From: Steroidobacteraceae bacterium | Lineage (GTDB): Bacteria > Pseudomonadota > Gammaproteobacteria > Steroidobacterales > Steroidobacteraceae | Length of the DNA: 32,432 bases | Assembly (NCBI GenBank): GCA_025451375.1 | Contig: JANWKL010000061.1 | Span: 1 to 32,432, forward strand | Direction: 5' to 3' | In this document: positions 10,700 to 19,826 of the stretch, one piece after another | Position numbering within the stretch: position 1 is the first letter of the stretch | Layout of the letters: the number at the start of each line of letters is the position of its first letter | The notes under the pieces: generated by a model | Databases searched by the model: none | What the model saw: only the letters and a program-made list of their open reading frames with translations | Told to the model about the DNA's origin: nothing | Made by a program: the position numbers and the translations under genes

Positions 10700-10963
10700 T
10701 TAAGCGACCGAAGAGTGGCGTAACAGCCGCCGCAGCTCGCTTTCGTCGAGCCGGTGACGGCAAACGACCGTGCCATCGAGCAGCAGGACCGGCACGTCGA
10801 GGCCGTGCCGGCGCCGGAGGTCCGGATCCCCGTCCACATCGACGACCGCGATGGCAGGCAGCTGCAGGGTCGTTTTCAGCCGCGCCAGTGCCGCCAGCAT
10901 CTCATCACACAGCTCGCAGTCGCGACGGTGCACGACTGTCAGCTGCGCCGCTACCGACGACAT
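10700..10963 (-). CDS. glutaredoxin-like (DUF836-type) thioredoxin-fold protein
   Basis: MSSVAAQLTVVHRRDCELCDEMLAALARLKTTLQLPAIAVVDVDGDPDLRRRHGLDVPVLLLDGTVVCRHRLDESELRRLLR; CxxC (CELC) and cis-Pro (DVPVLLL). Confidence 0.8.
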   Translation of the reverse strand: MSSVAAQLTVVHRRDCELCDEMLAALARLKTTLQLPAIAVVDVDGDPDLRRRHGLDVPVLLLDGTVVCRHRLDESELRRLLRHSSVA

Positions 10964-11002
10964 CCCTAGCGGCCCGTCGGACTCGCCGACCCAACAATCC
11001 GC

Positions 11003-11090
11003 CAATGAGCAGCCGGCAAAAGTCGCGCCTTTTGCCGGCGGAACCGCAGCCGAGCTCCGAAAAAGCGCCGCCGGCGACTTTTTCTCATTG
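11003..11090. repeat. inverted-repeat element with two nested hairpins, terminator or attenuator candidate
   Basis: Outer ends CAATGAG (11003-11009) and CTCATTG (11084-11090). Inner perfect 11-bp hairpin GCCGGCAAAAG-TCGCGC-CTTTTGCCGGC (11012-11039). Second hairpin GAAAAAG..CTTTTTC near 11059-11084. Lies directly after the rseB stop (11092-11094). Confidence 0.65.
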
Positions 11091-11091
11091 A

Positions 11092-12174
11092 CTAGTGCCG
11101 CCGCAGGGCAGCCGGCTGTTCCTGGGCCTTCACCTGCGAGGCGATGAACCGCACCGTGTCAGGCGGCACCTCGCCCACCGCGGTGACCTTGTGGCCATCC
11201 ACGACTGTCGAGAAGGTAGAAGAGGAACCGACGGTCGCCGCCTGGGCAACCGCCCCCTGGTCGGCGGCCGGGCGTGACTGCTGCTCGACGAACACCGACA
11301 CCGATGCCACCCCGTCGGTGAACACGAGGTGGTCCACCGGACCGGCCGCCCCCGGCATTCGCTGCGCCCAGCGCACCGTCATCCGGAACCCCGGCGGCAG
11401 TCGCATCGCGTGCCACGCGGGAGCCGCTGCGACCACCCCTTGCGGGTCCGCACCGTTACGCAGCCACTGGTAGCCCTCGGTCGAAACGTCAGGCTTGAAG
11501 GCGGAATCGGGGATGTGCGGGCTCAAGGTGAGGCTGGCGAACACCACCTGCTCGATGACCCGTCCGTGCGCATCGCACAGCTGCGTCTTCAGCGGCATCG
11601 CCGTACTGTCATCGATCCACAGGCGGTAGCCATAGCGGTACTCATCCCGCGGCGCGACCGTGATCACGTGCGTATCGCGGCGATTCAAGCGCGTGCGCGC
11701 CACCTCGCGAATGTCGTAGTAGCTCGCCGACTGCGCATCATTCAGAGCCGGAAACCCCACCAGCGATTCGCGCTGCGGCCTTTGCTCCACCACCACGGTG
11801 CGCTTGTCGGGCAGATAGCAAGCGAGGTTCGCACCGGTACGGATGAACTCGCGCCCCGAGCCGTCCAGGGATGCGAGCCGCTCCGACACCGTGCCGTCCT
11901 GCACGCGGTGGATGATGCGCAGCATCTCCACACGGCCGCCCTGCCAGTGCGAAAACGTACCGTCGTAGTTGCGCGTCGTCAGCGCATGGTTCATGCGCTC
12001 GAGCCACTGAGCAGGCGGGTCTACTGGCGATGTTCTTTGCGACCGGGAGGTCTCCGGTAGTGTCTGCTGCGGCTGGGAGGCTTCCGATGACGGCTTTACC
12101 GGCTCATCCGCCAGTACCGCGCCGCTGAGCGCACACGCGAGCGCCGCGACGGCGAGTTTCTCGCTACTGCGCAT
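11092..12174 (-). CDS. rseB: sigma-E factor regulatory protein RseB/MucB
   Basis: Signal peptide, AQWLERMNHALTTRNYDGTFSHWQGGRVEMLRIIHRVQDGTVSERLASLDGSGREFIRTGANLACYLPDKRTVVVE; downstream of rseA. Confidence 0.92.
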   Translation of the reverse strand: MRSSEKLAVAALACALSGAVLADEPVKPSSEASQPQQTLPETSRSQRTSPVDPPAQWLERMNHALTTRNYDGTFSHWQGGRVEMLRIIHRVQDGTVSERLASLDGSGREFIRTGANLACYLPDKRTVVVEQRPQRESLVGFPALNDAQSASYYDIREVARTRLNRRDTHVITVAPRDEYRYGYRLWIDDSTAMPLKTQLCDAHGRVIEQVVFASLTLSPHIPDSAFKPDVSTEGYQWLRNGADPQGVVAAAPAWHAMRLPPGFRMTVRWAQRMPGAAGPVDHLVFTDGVASVSVFVEQQSRPAADQGAVAQAATVGSSSTFSTVVDGHKVTAVGEVPPDTVRFIASQVKAQEQPAALRRH

Positions 12175-12808
12175 TGCTGCGCGCGGCTTCCAGAGGTTCC
12201 TCGGTGCCGGCGGCACCGGGTTCACTCGTCATGAACGCCGACAGGAGATTGCGGCGAGCGACCGGCGAGGAAACCGCGCTGTGCGCCACGACGTAATTGG
12301 CAAGCTCGGTCACCGGTACCACCACCGGGTGCCCGGCCGGCGTCGGCGGGACCACGTAGCTGTCAGCCTGCCCCGCGGCGCTGCTGCCGACGACGCGCGT
12401 CGTCGCCAGAACCTGCGAGGGTGGCGCGAGCCGCGAAGCCACCGCGGGGATCGCGAGCGGTGCGTGGCCCCGCAGCCACAGAATCGACACGGCTGCGACG
12501 CCCGCCGCGACGGCAAAACCGGCCACACCCTGGCGCCAGCGCCAACCCGTATTCGGGGCACTCCGTGCCGTGGCGGTTGCGCCCAGGGCCGGCTCACCGA
12601 GGATGGCGGCGTTCACCTTGCCGGCCAGCGCAGCATTCAGACGCACGCCGCGCTCGGCGCGTATGGTCGCGCCGATCACCGCGTAGCGCCCCCAGCGGGC
12701 TTTCAACATCTCGTCGCGTGACAGCCGGCGTGCCAGCAACTCGCACTCCTGTGATGGCAGCTCGTCGTCGAACATCGCCGACAACTGACTATCGAGTTCC
12801 TCGTTCAT
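12164..12808 (-). CDS. rseA: anti-sigma-E factor RseA/MucA
   Basis: MNEELDSQLSAMFDDELPSQECELLARRLSRDEMLKARWGRYAVIGATIR...; one predicted TM (VAGFAVAAGVAAVSILWL). Confidence 0.9.
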   Translation of the reverse strand: MNEELDSQLSAMFDDELPSQECELLARRLSRDEMLKARWGRYAVIGATIRAERGVRLNAALAGKVNAAILGEPALGATATARSAPNTGWRWRQGVAGFAVAAGVAAVSILWLRGHAPLAIPAVASRLAPPSQVLATTRVVGSSAAGQADSYVVPPTPAGHPVVVPVTELANYVVAHSAVSSPVARRNLLSAFMTSEPGAAGTEEPLEAARSNAQ

Positions 12809-13410
12809 CCCAGCTCCTCGGCGCGGCCCAGGCCGCCTTCAAACACTTCACGCAGCCGCTGGTCGATCGCCTCGCGGGCGCGAAAAATCCGCGAGCGAAC
12901 GGTGCCGACCGGGCAATCCATGGCGGCGGCGATTTCCTCATACGACAGGCCGTCGAGTTCGCGCAGCACGATCGCGGTGCGCAGGTCCTCGGGCAACGCG
13001 TCAATGGCGGTGTTGACGATCGAGCGGATCTCGTCGGTCAGCACCAGTGCTTCCGGGGTCTCTGAATCCTTCATACGGCCCTGCATGTCATTGGATTCTT
13101 CGCTCTTGCGGTCAAGATCATATTCAACCGGACTGCGGTCACGCGAAACCACCGCATTCTTGGCGGTGTTGATGGCAATCCGATAAAGCCAGGTATAAAA
13201 GGCGCTGTCCCCGCGAAACTGCGGCAGGGCCCGGTAAGCCTTGATGAAGGCCTCCTGGGCAATGTCCTCGGCCTCCGCCGGGTTGCGCACGTAGCGCATG
13301 ACCAGCTTCACGAGTTTGTGCTGGTACTTGAGGACCAGCGCATCGAAAGCCCCCTTGTCGCCACGCTGTACGCGGCGAACCAGACTCAGATCACTTACGT
13401 CGGCCCCCAA
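12805..13410 (-). CDS. rpoE: RNA polymerase sigma factor RpoE/AlgU (ECF)
   Basis: LVRRVQRGDKGAFDALVLKYQHKLVKLVMRYVRNPAEAEDIAQEAFIKAYRALPQFRGDSAFYTWLYRIAINTAKN. The ORF extends to GTG 13440; TTG at 13410 has an AGGGGG Shine-Dalgarno-like sequence. Confidence 0.93.
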   Translation of the reverse strand: MGADVSDLSLVRRVQRGDKGAFDALVLKYQHKLVKLVMRYVRNPAEAEDIAQEAFIKAYRALPQFRGDSAFYTWLYRIAINTAKNAVVSRDRSPVEYDLDRKSEESNDMQGRMKDSETPEALVLTDEIRSIVNTAIDALPEDLRTAIVLRELDGLSYEEIAAAMDCPVGTVRSRIFRAREAIDQRLREVFEGGLGRAEELG

Positions 13411-13455
13411 TGCGCCCCCTACACCCTGGCAGAGGGCCACCGCGCCGTGCGCTGG

Positions 13456-13482
13456 ATAGACTGCGTCCTGTGGGGAAAGTTC
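13456..13482 (-). promoter_or_regulatory. sigma-E/AlgU-type promoter of rpoE
   Basis: Minus strand GAACTT (13482-13477) - 16 nt - TCTAT (13460-13456), close to the GAACTT-N16/17-TCTRA consensus. Confidence 0.65.
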
Positions 13483-13538
13483 AGCACGGCGGGACCTAAA
13501 CGCGAGGCAGATCGTTCAGAATAGCGCTCCGGCGTCCG

Positions 13539-13802
13539 TCAATCGACATAAGCCCGGATGCGGGCCACCAGGGGAGCCAATGGCGCGGCTCGCGGCGGCG
13601 TGCCCGCGAGGAGATATTCGGCGAGCTCAGGGTCTGGCAGCGCCAGCAGCTGCGCCAGGAGGTGCCGCTCGGCGCCGGAGGCGTGCGGCAGGCTGGCGCG
13701 GACAAAGCGCTCAAGAACCACGTCGAGTTCCTTCATGCCCCGGCGGCAATGCCACAGCAGGCGCCCGTCGCCGGGATCTGGCGCGGCGGGCAGCGCGTTC
13801 AG
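13539..13802 (-). CDS. sdhE: FAD assembly factor SdhE
   Basis: [26 protein letters not shown]...[16 protein letters not shown]; RGxxE motif. Start inferred as CTG overlapping the sdhB stop (CTGA). Confidence 0.85.
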   Translation of the reverse strand: MNALPAAPDPGDGRLLWHCRRGMKELDVVLERFVRASLPHASGAERHLLAQLLALPDPELAEYLLAGTPPRAAPLAPLVARIRAYVD

Positions 13803-14581
13803 CTGGTGCGCTCCACGAGCATCTTCTTGATCTCGGCGATGGCGCGGGCGGGGTTCAGGTCCTTCGGGCAGACATCGGTGCAGTTCATGATGGTGTGGCA
13901 TCGGTACAGCCGGAAGGGATCCTCCAGCTCATCGAGCCGCTCGCCGGTCGCCTCATCGCGACTGTCGATGATCCAGCGATAGGCCGCGAGCAGCGCGGCC
14001 GGACCCAGGTACCGCTCGCTGTTCCACCAGTAGCTCGGGCAGGCGGTCGAGCAGCAGGCGCACAGGATGCAGGCCGCCGGCCGGTCGATTTTTTCCTGCT
14101 CTTCCTTGGACTGCAGCCGCTCGCGGTCCGGCGGCGCCGGCGTGCGGGTCTGCAACCAGGGCTTCACGGCGGCGTACTGCGCATAGAAATGTGTGAGATC
14201 CGGCACCAGGTCCTTCACCACCGGCATATGTGGCAAAGGATAAATGCGGATGTCGCCCTGCAGCTCCTGCATGGGAGTCGTGCACGCCAGGCGGTTGACG
14301 CCGTTGATGTTCATGGCACACGAACCGCAGATGCCTTCGCGGCAGGAGCGCCGAAACGTCAGGGAAGAATCGGTGGCGGCTTTGATCTGGATCAGGGCAT
14401 CGAGCACCATCGGTCCGCAGCTTTTGGTATCGAGCTCAAAGGTGTCGAGGCGCGGGTTCTCGCCCGAGTCGGGATTGAAGCGATAGATGCGCACGGCGCG
14501 CACCTGGGTGGCGCCCGCGGCAGCGGCGTGGGTTACGCCCCTGGCAATGCGCGAGTTGCGGGGCAGGCGAAATTCGGCCAT
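13799..14581 (-). CDS. sdhB: succinate dehydrogenase iron-sulfur subunit
   Basis: [63 protein letters not shown] cysteine clusters. Start ATG 14581 overlaps the sdhA stop (TGATG). Confidence 0.96.
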   Translation of the reverse strand: MAEFRLPRNSRIARGVTHAAAAGATQVRAVRIYRFNPDSGENPRLDTFELDTKSCGPMVLDALIQIKAATDSSLTFRRSCREGICGSCAMNINGVNRLACTTPMQELQGDIRIYPLPHMPVVKDLVPDLTHFYAQYAAVKPWLQTRTPAPPDRERLQSKEEQEKIDRPAACILCACCSTACPSYWWNSERYLGPAALLAAYRWIIDSRDEATGERLDELEDPFRLYRCHTIMNCTDVCPKDLNPARAIAEIKKMLVERTS

Positions 14582-16365
14582 CAGTAGGTCCGTGTCTTGG
14601 GTGGGATCGACTCGACGTCGCTCGTCATGGTGTTCAGGTGCACCGGGCGGTAATCGAAGCGCGCCTGCCGCGGGCCTTCGACCCACACCAGCGTGTGCTT
14701 CATCCAGTTCACATCATCGCGCTTTGGGAAATCCTCGCGCGCGTGCGCGCCACGGCTCTCGGTGCGGTTGGCAGCTGAGTGAATGGTCGCGGTCGCCTGC
14801 AACAGCAGGTTCTCGAGCTCGAGGGTCTCGATGAGATCAGAGTTCCAGATGAGCGAGCGGTCCATGACGCGCACATCGGCGAAGGACGCGAAAGTCTGAC
14901 CCACCTTGTCGATCCCCTGCGCGAGGGTCTCGCTGGTACGAAACACCGCCGCATCCAGCTGCATCGCTTTTTGCATCTCCAGCCGGATGGTCGCGGTGCT
15001 GCGCGTACCATTGGCCGTACGCAACCGCTCGAGGCGCTCGAGGGCCACCGTGCCGGCGTCCGCCGCCAGCGGCTTGTGGGCACTGCCTGGAGTCACGATC
15101 TGCGCGCAGCGCCGCGCCGCCTCGCGTCCGAAAATCACCAGGTCCAGGAGCGAATTGCTGCCCAGACGGTTAGCACCGTGCACTGACACGCAGGCGGCTT
15201 CGCCGACCGCCATCAGGCCCGCCACCACGCTGTCGGGATTGCCGTCCTTGGGGAGCACCGCCTCGCCGTGGTAGTTACAGGGGATGCCGCCCATGTTGTA
15301 GTGCACCGTCGGCTGCACCGGGATCGGCTCACGCGTGACATCGACACCGGCGAATATGCGCGCGGTCTCGGCGATCCCGGGCAGGCGCTCGTGGATGACC
15401 GCCGGCCCGAGATGCTCGAGGTGCAGATCAATGTGGTCGCTCTCTGCGCCGACGCCGCGGCCTTCACGGACCTCCACGGTCATCGCGCGGCTGACAACAT
15501 CGCGCGAGGCCAGATCCTTGGCGTTTGGCGCGTAGCGCTCCATGAAGCGCTCGCCGCGCGAGTTGGTGAGATAGCCGCCTTCACCGCGCGCGCCCTCGGT
15601 AATCAGGCAACCGGCGCCGTAAATACCGGTGGGATGAAACTGCACGAACTCCATGTCCTGCAGCGGCAGCCCGGCGCGCAGCACCATCGCGTTGCCATCA
15701 CCGGTGCACGAATGCGCCGAGGTGCACGAGAAGTAGGTGCGGCCGTAGCCCCCGGTCGCGAGGATGGTCATGTGCGCACGGAAGCGATGCAGCGTTCCTT
15801 CCGCCAGGTCCAGCGCCACGATCCCGCGGCACACTCCGTCCTCCATGATCAGATCAATCGCGAAGTACTCGACGAAGAAAGTCGCGGCGTGGCGGATGGA
15901 CTGCTGGTACAGCGTGTGCAGCATCGCGTGGCCGGTGCGATCCGCGGCCGCGCAGGTGCGCTGCGCGATACCCTTGCCGAAGTGCGTGGTCATGCCGCCA
16001 AACGGCCGCTGGTAGATCAGCCCCGCTGCGGTGCGCGAGAACGGCACGCCGTAGTGTTCGAGCTCGATGACTGCCGCCGGCGCTTCCTTGCACATGAGCT
16101 CGATGGCGTCCTGGTCGCCGAGCCAGTCCGAACCCTTGACGGTGTCGTACATGTGCCAGCGCCAGTCGTCCTCGCCCATGTTGCCGAGAGCCGCGCTGAT
16201 ACCGCCCTGCGCCGCCACCGTGTGACTGCGGGTCGGAAAGAGCTTGGTTATGCAGGCCGTGGACAAGCCGCTCTCGGCAAGGCCGAGCGTGGCGCGCAGC
16301 CCTGCCCCGCCGGCGCCGACCACGATTACATCGTAGCTATGGTCGATGAATGCGGGGGAGCTCAT
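14581..16365 (-). CDS. sdhA: succinate dehydrogenase flavoprotein subunit
   Basis: [73 protein letters not shown]. Confidence 0.96.
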   Translation of the reverse strand: MSSPAFIDHSYDVIVVGAGGAGLRATLGLAESGLSTACITKLFPTRSHTVAAQGGISAALGNMGEDDWRWHMYDTVKGSDWLGDQDAIELMCKEAPAAVIELEHYGVPFSRTAAGLIYQRPFGGMTTHFGKGIAQRTCAAADRTGHAMLHTLYQQSIRHAATFFVEYFAIDLIMEDGVCRGIVALDLAEGTLHRFRAHMTILATGGYGRTYFSCTSAHSCTGDGNAMVLRAGLPLQDMEFVQFHPTGIYGAGCLITEGARGEGGYLTNSRGERFMERYAPNAKDLASRDVVSRAMTVEVREGRGVGAESDHIDLHLEHLGPAVIHERLPGIAETARIFAGVDVTREPIPVQPTVHYNMGGIPCNYHGEAVLPKDGNPDSVVAGLMAVGEAACVSVHGANRLGSNSLLDLVIFGREAARRCAQIVTPGSAHKPLAADAGTVALERLERLRTANGTRSTATIRLEMQKAMQLDAAVFRTSETLAQGIDKVGQTFASFADVRVMDRSLIWNSDLIETLELENLLLQATATIHSAANRTESRGAHAREDFPKRDDVNWMKHTLVWVEGPRQARFDYRPVHLNTMTSDVESIPPKTRTY

Positions 16366-16748
16366 TGCGCGCTCCGCAGCGCTACCTTGAGCACCGCCAG
16401 CACGCCCGCGGCGGCGATCAGCACGTGTGCGAACGTGATCGCGACCAGCGTGACTATTCTGGCGCCGGCTGCGTGCACGTAATCCTCGACGATGACCTGC
16501 AGTCCGAGCTGCGAGTGCCACGCCGCGACCAGCACGAACAGGATCAGGAGCAGCGCGCTCGAGCTCTGCGCCATCCAGGCGCTCACGACCCAATGATCAA
16601 ATGAGGGCAAGGACAAGAGCGACACCAGGAACCAGATCGACAACGGCACCAACGCGACCGAGGTCACGCGCTGCGACCACCAGTGGTGCACGCCCTGTCT
16701 GGCGGAGCCGGCGCCCAGCACTCTGGCCAGCGGACTGCGCATATTCAT
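16362..16748 (-). CDS. sdhD: succinate dehydrogenase hydrophobic membrane anchor subunit
   Basis: [45 protein letters not shown]..., [15 protein letters not shown]; three TM segments. Confidence 0.92.
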   Translation of the reverse strand: MNMRSPLARVLGAGSARQGVHHWWSQRVTSVALVPLSIWFLVSLLSLPSFDHWVVSAWMAQSSSALLLILFVLVAAWHSQLGLQVIVEDYVHAAGARIVTLVAITFAHVLIAAAGVLAVLKVALRSAQ

Positions 16749-17137
16749 CGCGGGTGCCCCCCGCCGAGCCACGCGCAGTAGATGATGACGAGCATCAGCG
16801 CGACGCTGGCGGCGGCGACCCACCAGGCGCTACGGCGCGCCTGGCTCTTCTCGAGTCCGCGGCCGGTGTCCCACACCAGGTGGCGGATGCCGGCGATGAG
16901 GTGATAGCTGAAAGCGATAACGAGGCCCACGTAGAAGAGCTTCGCAACCGGCAGCGACAGGATCCGCGCGGCGCGTGCTTGGGCAACCGGTCCGCCGGCG
17001 ACCGCGGTCAGCCAGTACACCATTAGCAACAGACCCACGGACAACCCCGCCCCCGTGAAGCGATTGAGGATGGACGTGACCATGGTGTACCTGAACTTGT
17101 ACACCGACAGATGGGGTGATAAGGGTCGTGTTGGCAT
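16745..17137 (-). CDS. sdhC: succinate dehydrogenase cytochrome b556 subunit
   Basis: MPTRPLSPHLSVYKFRYTMVTSILNRFTGAGLSVGLLLMVYWL..., YHLIAGIRHLVWDTG heme-ligand region. Confidence 0.93.
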   Translation of the reverse strand: MPTRPLSPHLSVYKFRYTMVTSILNRFTGAGLSVGLLLMVYWLTAVAGGPVAQARAARILSLPVAKLFYVGLVIAFSYHLIAGIRHLVWDTGRGLEKSQARRSAWWVAAASVALMLVIIYCAWLGGGHPR

Positions 17138-17140
17138 AGA

Positions 17141-17347
17141 CTAAAAATCGATGCAGCGGCCGTTCTTTTCCCAATCGCCAAAGCGTGTGGGCTCAGGGCC
17201 CCCGGTACCCCCAATCTCCTGCGGCCGTGCCGGCGCCTGCGCAGGCGCGCACTCCTGCATGGGCTGCGGTGCGTGGGCAGCTGGAGCAGCGATCGGCGAT
17301 GACTTAATTGTCGTCGGGCTCTTGCGAGCGGTGCGCGGCATATCCAT
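17141..17347 (-). CDS. DUF1674 / SDHAF4-like succinate dehydrogenase assembly protein
   Basis: C-terminal signature GGTGGPEPTRFGDWEKNGRCIDF, characteristic of the DUF1674/SDHAF4 family; first gene of the sdh operon. Confidence 0.85.
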   Translation of the reverse strand: MDMPRTARKSPTTIKSSPIAAPAAHAPQPMQECAPAQAPARPQEIGGTGGPEPTRFGDWEKNGRCIDF

Positions 17348-17385
17348 TTAGTCTGCCAGAATTCACTGTCCCGAGCTTGAACTCC

Positions 17386-18348
17386 ATGCGCGCAGAATCC
17401 GATCCGGCCTCATCTGACACTCTGGGCGTGCTGCGGGCGCGAGGCACCGACGTGGTGCAGTTCCTCCAGGGCCAGCTGTCCAACGACATGTCGCTGCTTT
17501 CCCCTGCGCGTTCGCTGCTCGCCGGCTACCACAACCCGCAGGGGCGGACCATAGCGCTGCTGCAGCTGGTGCAGATCGCCGACGGGGATCTCGTCATGAT
17601 TCTTCCCCGCGAGCTCATCGCGCCGCTCATCGGCCGCCTGTCGAAGTTCATTCTGCGCGCGAAGGTCACACTGGCCGAAGAATCCGCCAGCTGGCGCGTC
17701 ACTCCCGCCGTGACCGCCACCGACGCAGCCGCCGGCGTCACGGCCGCGCCGGTGGCCCACGCGCTGCCCGCGGCCCTCGGCGCGGTGACCCGCGCCGGGG
17801 AAACTCTTGTGGTATGCGTCGGGGAGGCACCACCGCGCTGGCTCCTCGTTGCACCGTCCGCCGCACCCGCGGCCCCGCCGTCCGGGTGCGCGGCCGCGGG
17901 ACCGCAGGACTGGCGGCGAATGCAGATCGCCGCAGGCGTACCGCAGGTGTACGCGGCAACCTCGGAACAGTTCGTCGCGCAGATGCTCAATCTCGATGCG
18001 CTCGGTGCGATCGCCTTCGACAAGGGCTGTTACACCGGGCAGGAAGTCATCGCGCGGGCGCACTACCGCGGGCGGGTGAAGCGCCGCACGCAGCGCTTCG
18101 TGACGCGCGGGCCATGCTCACTCAACACCGGGGACACCGGCGCCCTGGCCGACGGCCGTGTTTTCCGGGTGGTGGAGGCGGTGCAGACGGCGGACGGCCG
18201 CTGTGAGTTTCTGGCGGTGGCGCCGCTCATTGTGGCGGCGCAAGCGAGCCCGGAGCACGCGCGCGCCGCCGCCCCTGGCACATTGGTAGTGGAGGCGCAG
18301 ATCCTGCCCCTGCCTTACGTGTTGGATAAGTCTGAAGGACTGGACTAG
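17386..18348 (+). CDS. ygfZ: folate-binding protein YgfZ (GcvT-like)
   Basis: RGTDVVQFLQGQLSNDM..., AIAFDKGCYTGQEVIARAHYRGRVKR (KGCYxGQE motif). Start taken at MRAESDP; longer ORF begins at 17308. Confidence 0.9.
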   Translation: MRAESDPASSDTLGVLRARGTDVVQFLQGQLSNDMSLLSPARSLLAGYHNPQGRTIALLQLVQIADGDLVMILPRELIAPLIGRLSKFILRAKVTLAEESASWRVTPAVTATDAAAGVTAAPVAHALPAALGAVTRAGETLVVCVGEAPPRWLLVAPSAAPAAPPSGCAAAGPQDWRRMQIAAGVPQVYAATSEQFVAQMLNLDALGAIAFDKGCYTGQEVIARAHYRGRVKRRTQRFVTRGPCSLNTGDTGALADGRVFRVVEAVQTADGRCEFLAVAPLIVAAQASPEHARAAAPGTLVVEAQILPLPYVLDKSEGLD

Positions 18349-18446
18349 TATCTGCGCGCCTTGATCCCATGACGTGCTTTGCTGCGAGCGGAGGCTCATT
18401 CTGGACAAGGCGCCCTCAAATTTGAAAAATACCATCAGGGGAATCT

Positions 18447-18893
18447 ATGTTAGTCAAAAACAAAGTCGCCGCGTGTGTGGCCGGTGTTGTCCTCGCATTT
18501 ACCAGCGCCGCGGCGCTCGCAGATGATCATGCGTACACCCAAGGGCCGGTCGTCAACGTAGCCGCTATCCGCACTGCATACGGACATTTCGACGACTACC
18601 TGAAGTATCTGGATACCACCTGGAAGGCCGAGCAGGAGGCCGCAAAAAAGGCCGGTCACATCGTCAGCTACCGGGTCGTCACCGTGCAGGCGCGCGGGGA
18701 AAATGACCCGGACATCTACCTGGTGACTACCTACAAGAACTGGGCGGCCCTGGATGGCGCGCCCGCTGCGGCGGATGAAGTGTCAAAACAGGTAGAAGGC
18801 TCGTTGGCTGCGTCCAATCAGAGTGCCGCCGATCGTGGCAAGATTCGGCGCATTCTCGGTTCGTGGACGGGACAGGAGCTGCTCCTGAAGTAG
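18447..18893 (+). CDS. secreted hypothetical protein (signal peptide)
   Basis: MLVKNKVAACVAGVVLAFTSAAALADD signal peptide; good Shine-Dalgarno (AGGGGAATCTATG); followed by an intrinsic terminator. Confidence 0.8.
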   Translation: MLVKNKVAACVAGVVLAFTSAAALADDHAYTQGPVVNVAAIRTAYGHFDDYLKYLDTTWKAEQEAAKKAGHIVSYRVVTVQARGENDPDIYLVTTYKNWAALDGAPAAADEVSKQVEGSLAASNQSAADRGKIRRILGSWTGQELLLK

Positions 18894-18920
18894 CACGGGA
18901 ACCGTCGATCGCGAAAACAG

Positions 18921-18946
18921 AAAGCCGGGCTTGCCCGGCTTTTTGT
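18921..18946. terminator. bidirectional intrinsic terminator
   Basis: AAAGCCGGGC-TT-GCCCGGCTTT followed by TTTG; between convergent 18447-18893(+) and murI(-). Confidence 0.9.
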
Positions 18947-18959
18947 TGATCGGCCCAGG

Positions 18960-19826
18960 CTACAGGTCGATGAGCTCGACCTCGCCGGAAGTGATCGGCC
19001 GCTGCAGAAAGCGGCTGCCCACGCGTGCGAAGCGCCCGGCGTCATCGGTGGCGAGGAAACGCACCGCGGGCGCCCCGGCACCGGCTGCGGTGCCCGCCGG
19101 CTTCAGTAAGCCGGCTGTCGCGAGCGCTGAGTGCACCTGCGCGGCGGTGGTCGTTGCGGAATCCACCACCGCGACCTGCGGCGGCAGAACCGCACGGATG
19201 GCGTCGGCGAGCATCGGAAAGTGCGTACAGCCGAGGACCAGCGTGTCCGGAGGTGAGCCGGGCAGATCCTCCCGGAACAACGGCGCGAGGTAGTAGCGCG
19301 CGATGCTCTCGGCAATCGCGCCGTTGCACACCCCTTCTTCCGCGAGCGCGACCAGGAGCGCCGCCGGTTGCGCGCTGACGCGCGCGTGGCTGCGCAGCTT
19401 GAGGATCGCCGCCTGGTAGGCGCCACGCCGCACGGTGCCTTCGGTGGCGATGACGGCGATGTGCCCGGAGCGGGATGCGCGGCAGGCGGCCTCGGCACCC
19501 GGTTCGATCACCCCGACGACCGGCACCGCGCCCGAGTGTTCGCGGATCGCCGGCAAGGCAAATGCCGACACCGTGTTGCAGGCGATCACGAGGCATTTCA
19601 CCCCGTATTCAGCGAGCGCTTCGGCCGCCTTCAGCGAATAGCGCGTCACCGTCGCGGCGCTCTTGGTGCCGTACGGCAGACGCGCGGTGTCCCCGAGATA
19701 CACGAAGGACTCGCCCGGCAGCTGCGCACACAGCGCCTTCAGGACCGTGAGCCCGCCCACACCCGAATCGAACACACCGATCGGCGCGGCGCTGACGGAG
19801 CCTGCGGGCATCGAGGAGGCGCTCAC
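18960..19826 (-). CDS. murI: glutamate racemase
   Basis: IGVFDSGVGGLTVLKAL, YLGDTARLPYGTKSA, VIACNTVSA and LVLGCTHFPML catalytic Cys motifs. Confidence 0.95.
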   Translation of the reverse strand: MSASSMPAGSVSAAPIGVFDSGVGGLTVLKALCAQLPGESFVYLGDTARLPYGTKSAATVTRYSLKAAEALAEYGVKCLVIACNTVSAFALPAIREHSGAVPVVGVIEPGAEAACRASRSGHIAVIATEGTVRRGAYQAAILKLRSHARVSAQPAALLVALAEEGVCNGAIAESIARYYLAPLFREDLPGSPPDTLVLGCTHFPMLADAIRAVLPPQVAVVDSATTTAAQVHSALATAGLLKPAGTAAGAGAPAVRFLATDDAGRFARVGSRFLQRPITSGEVELIDL

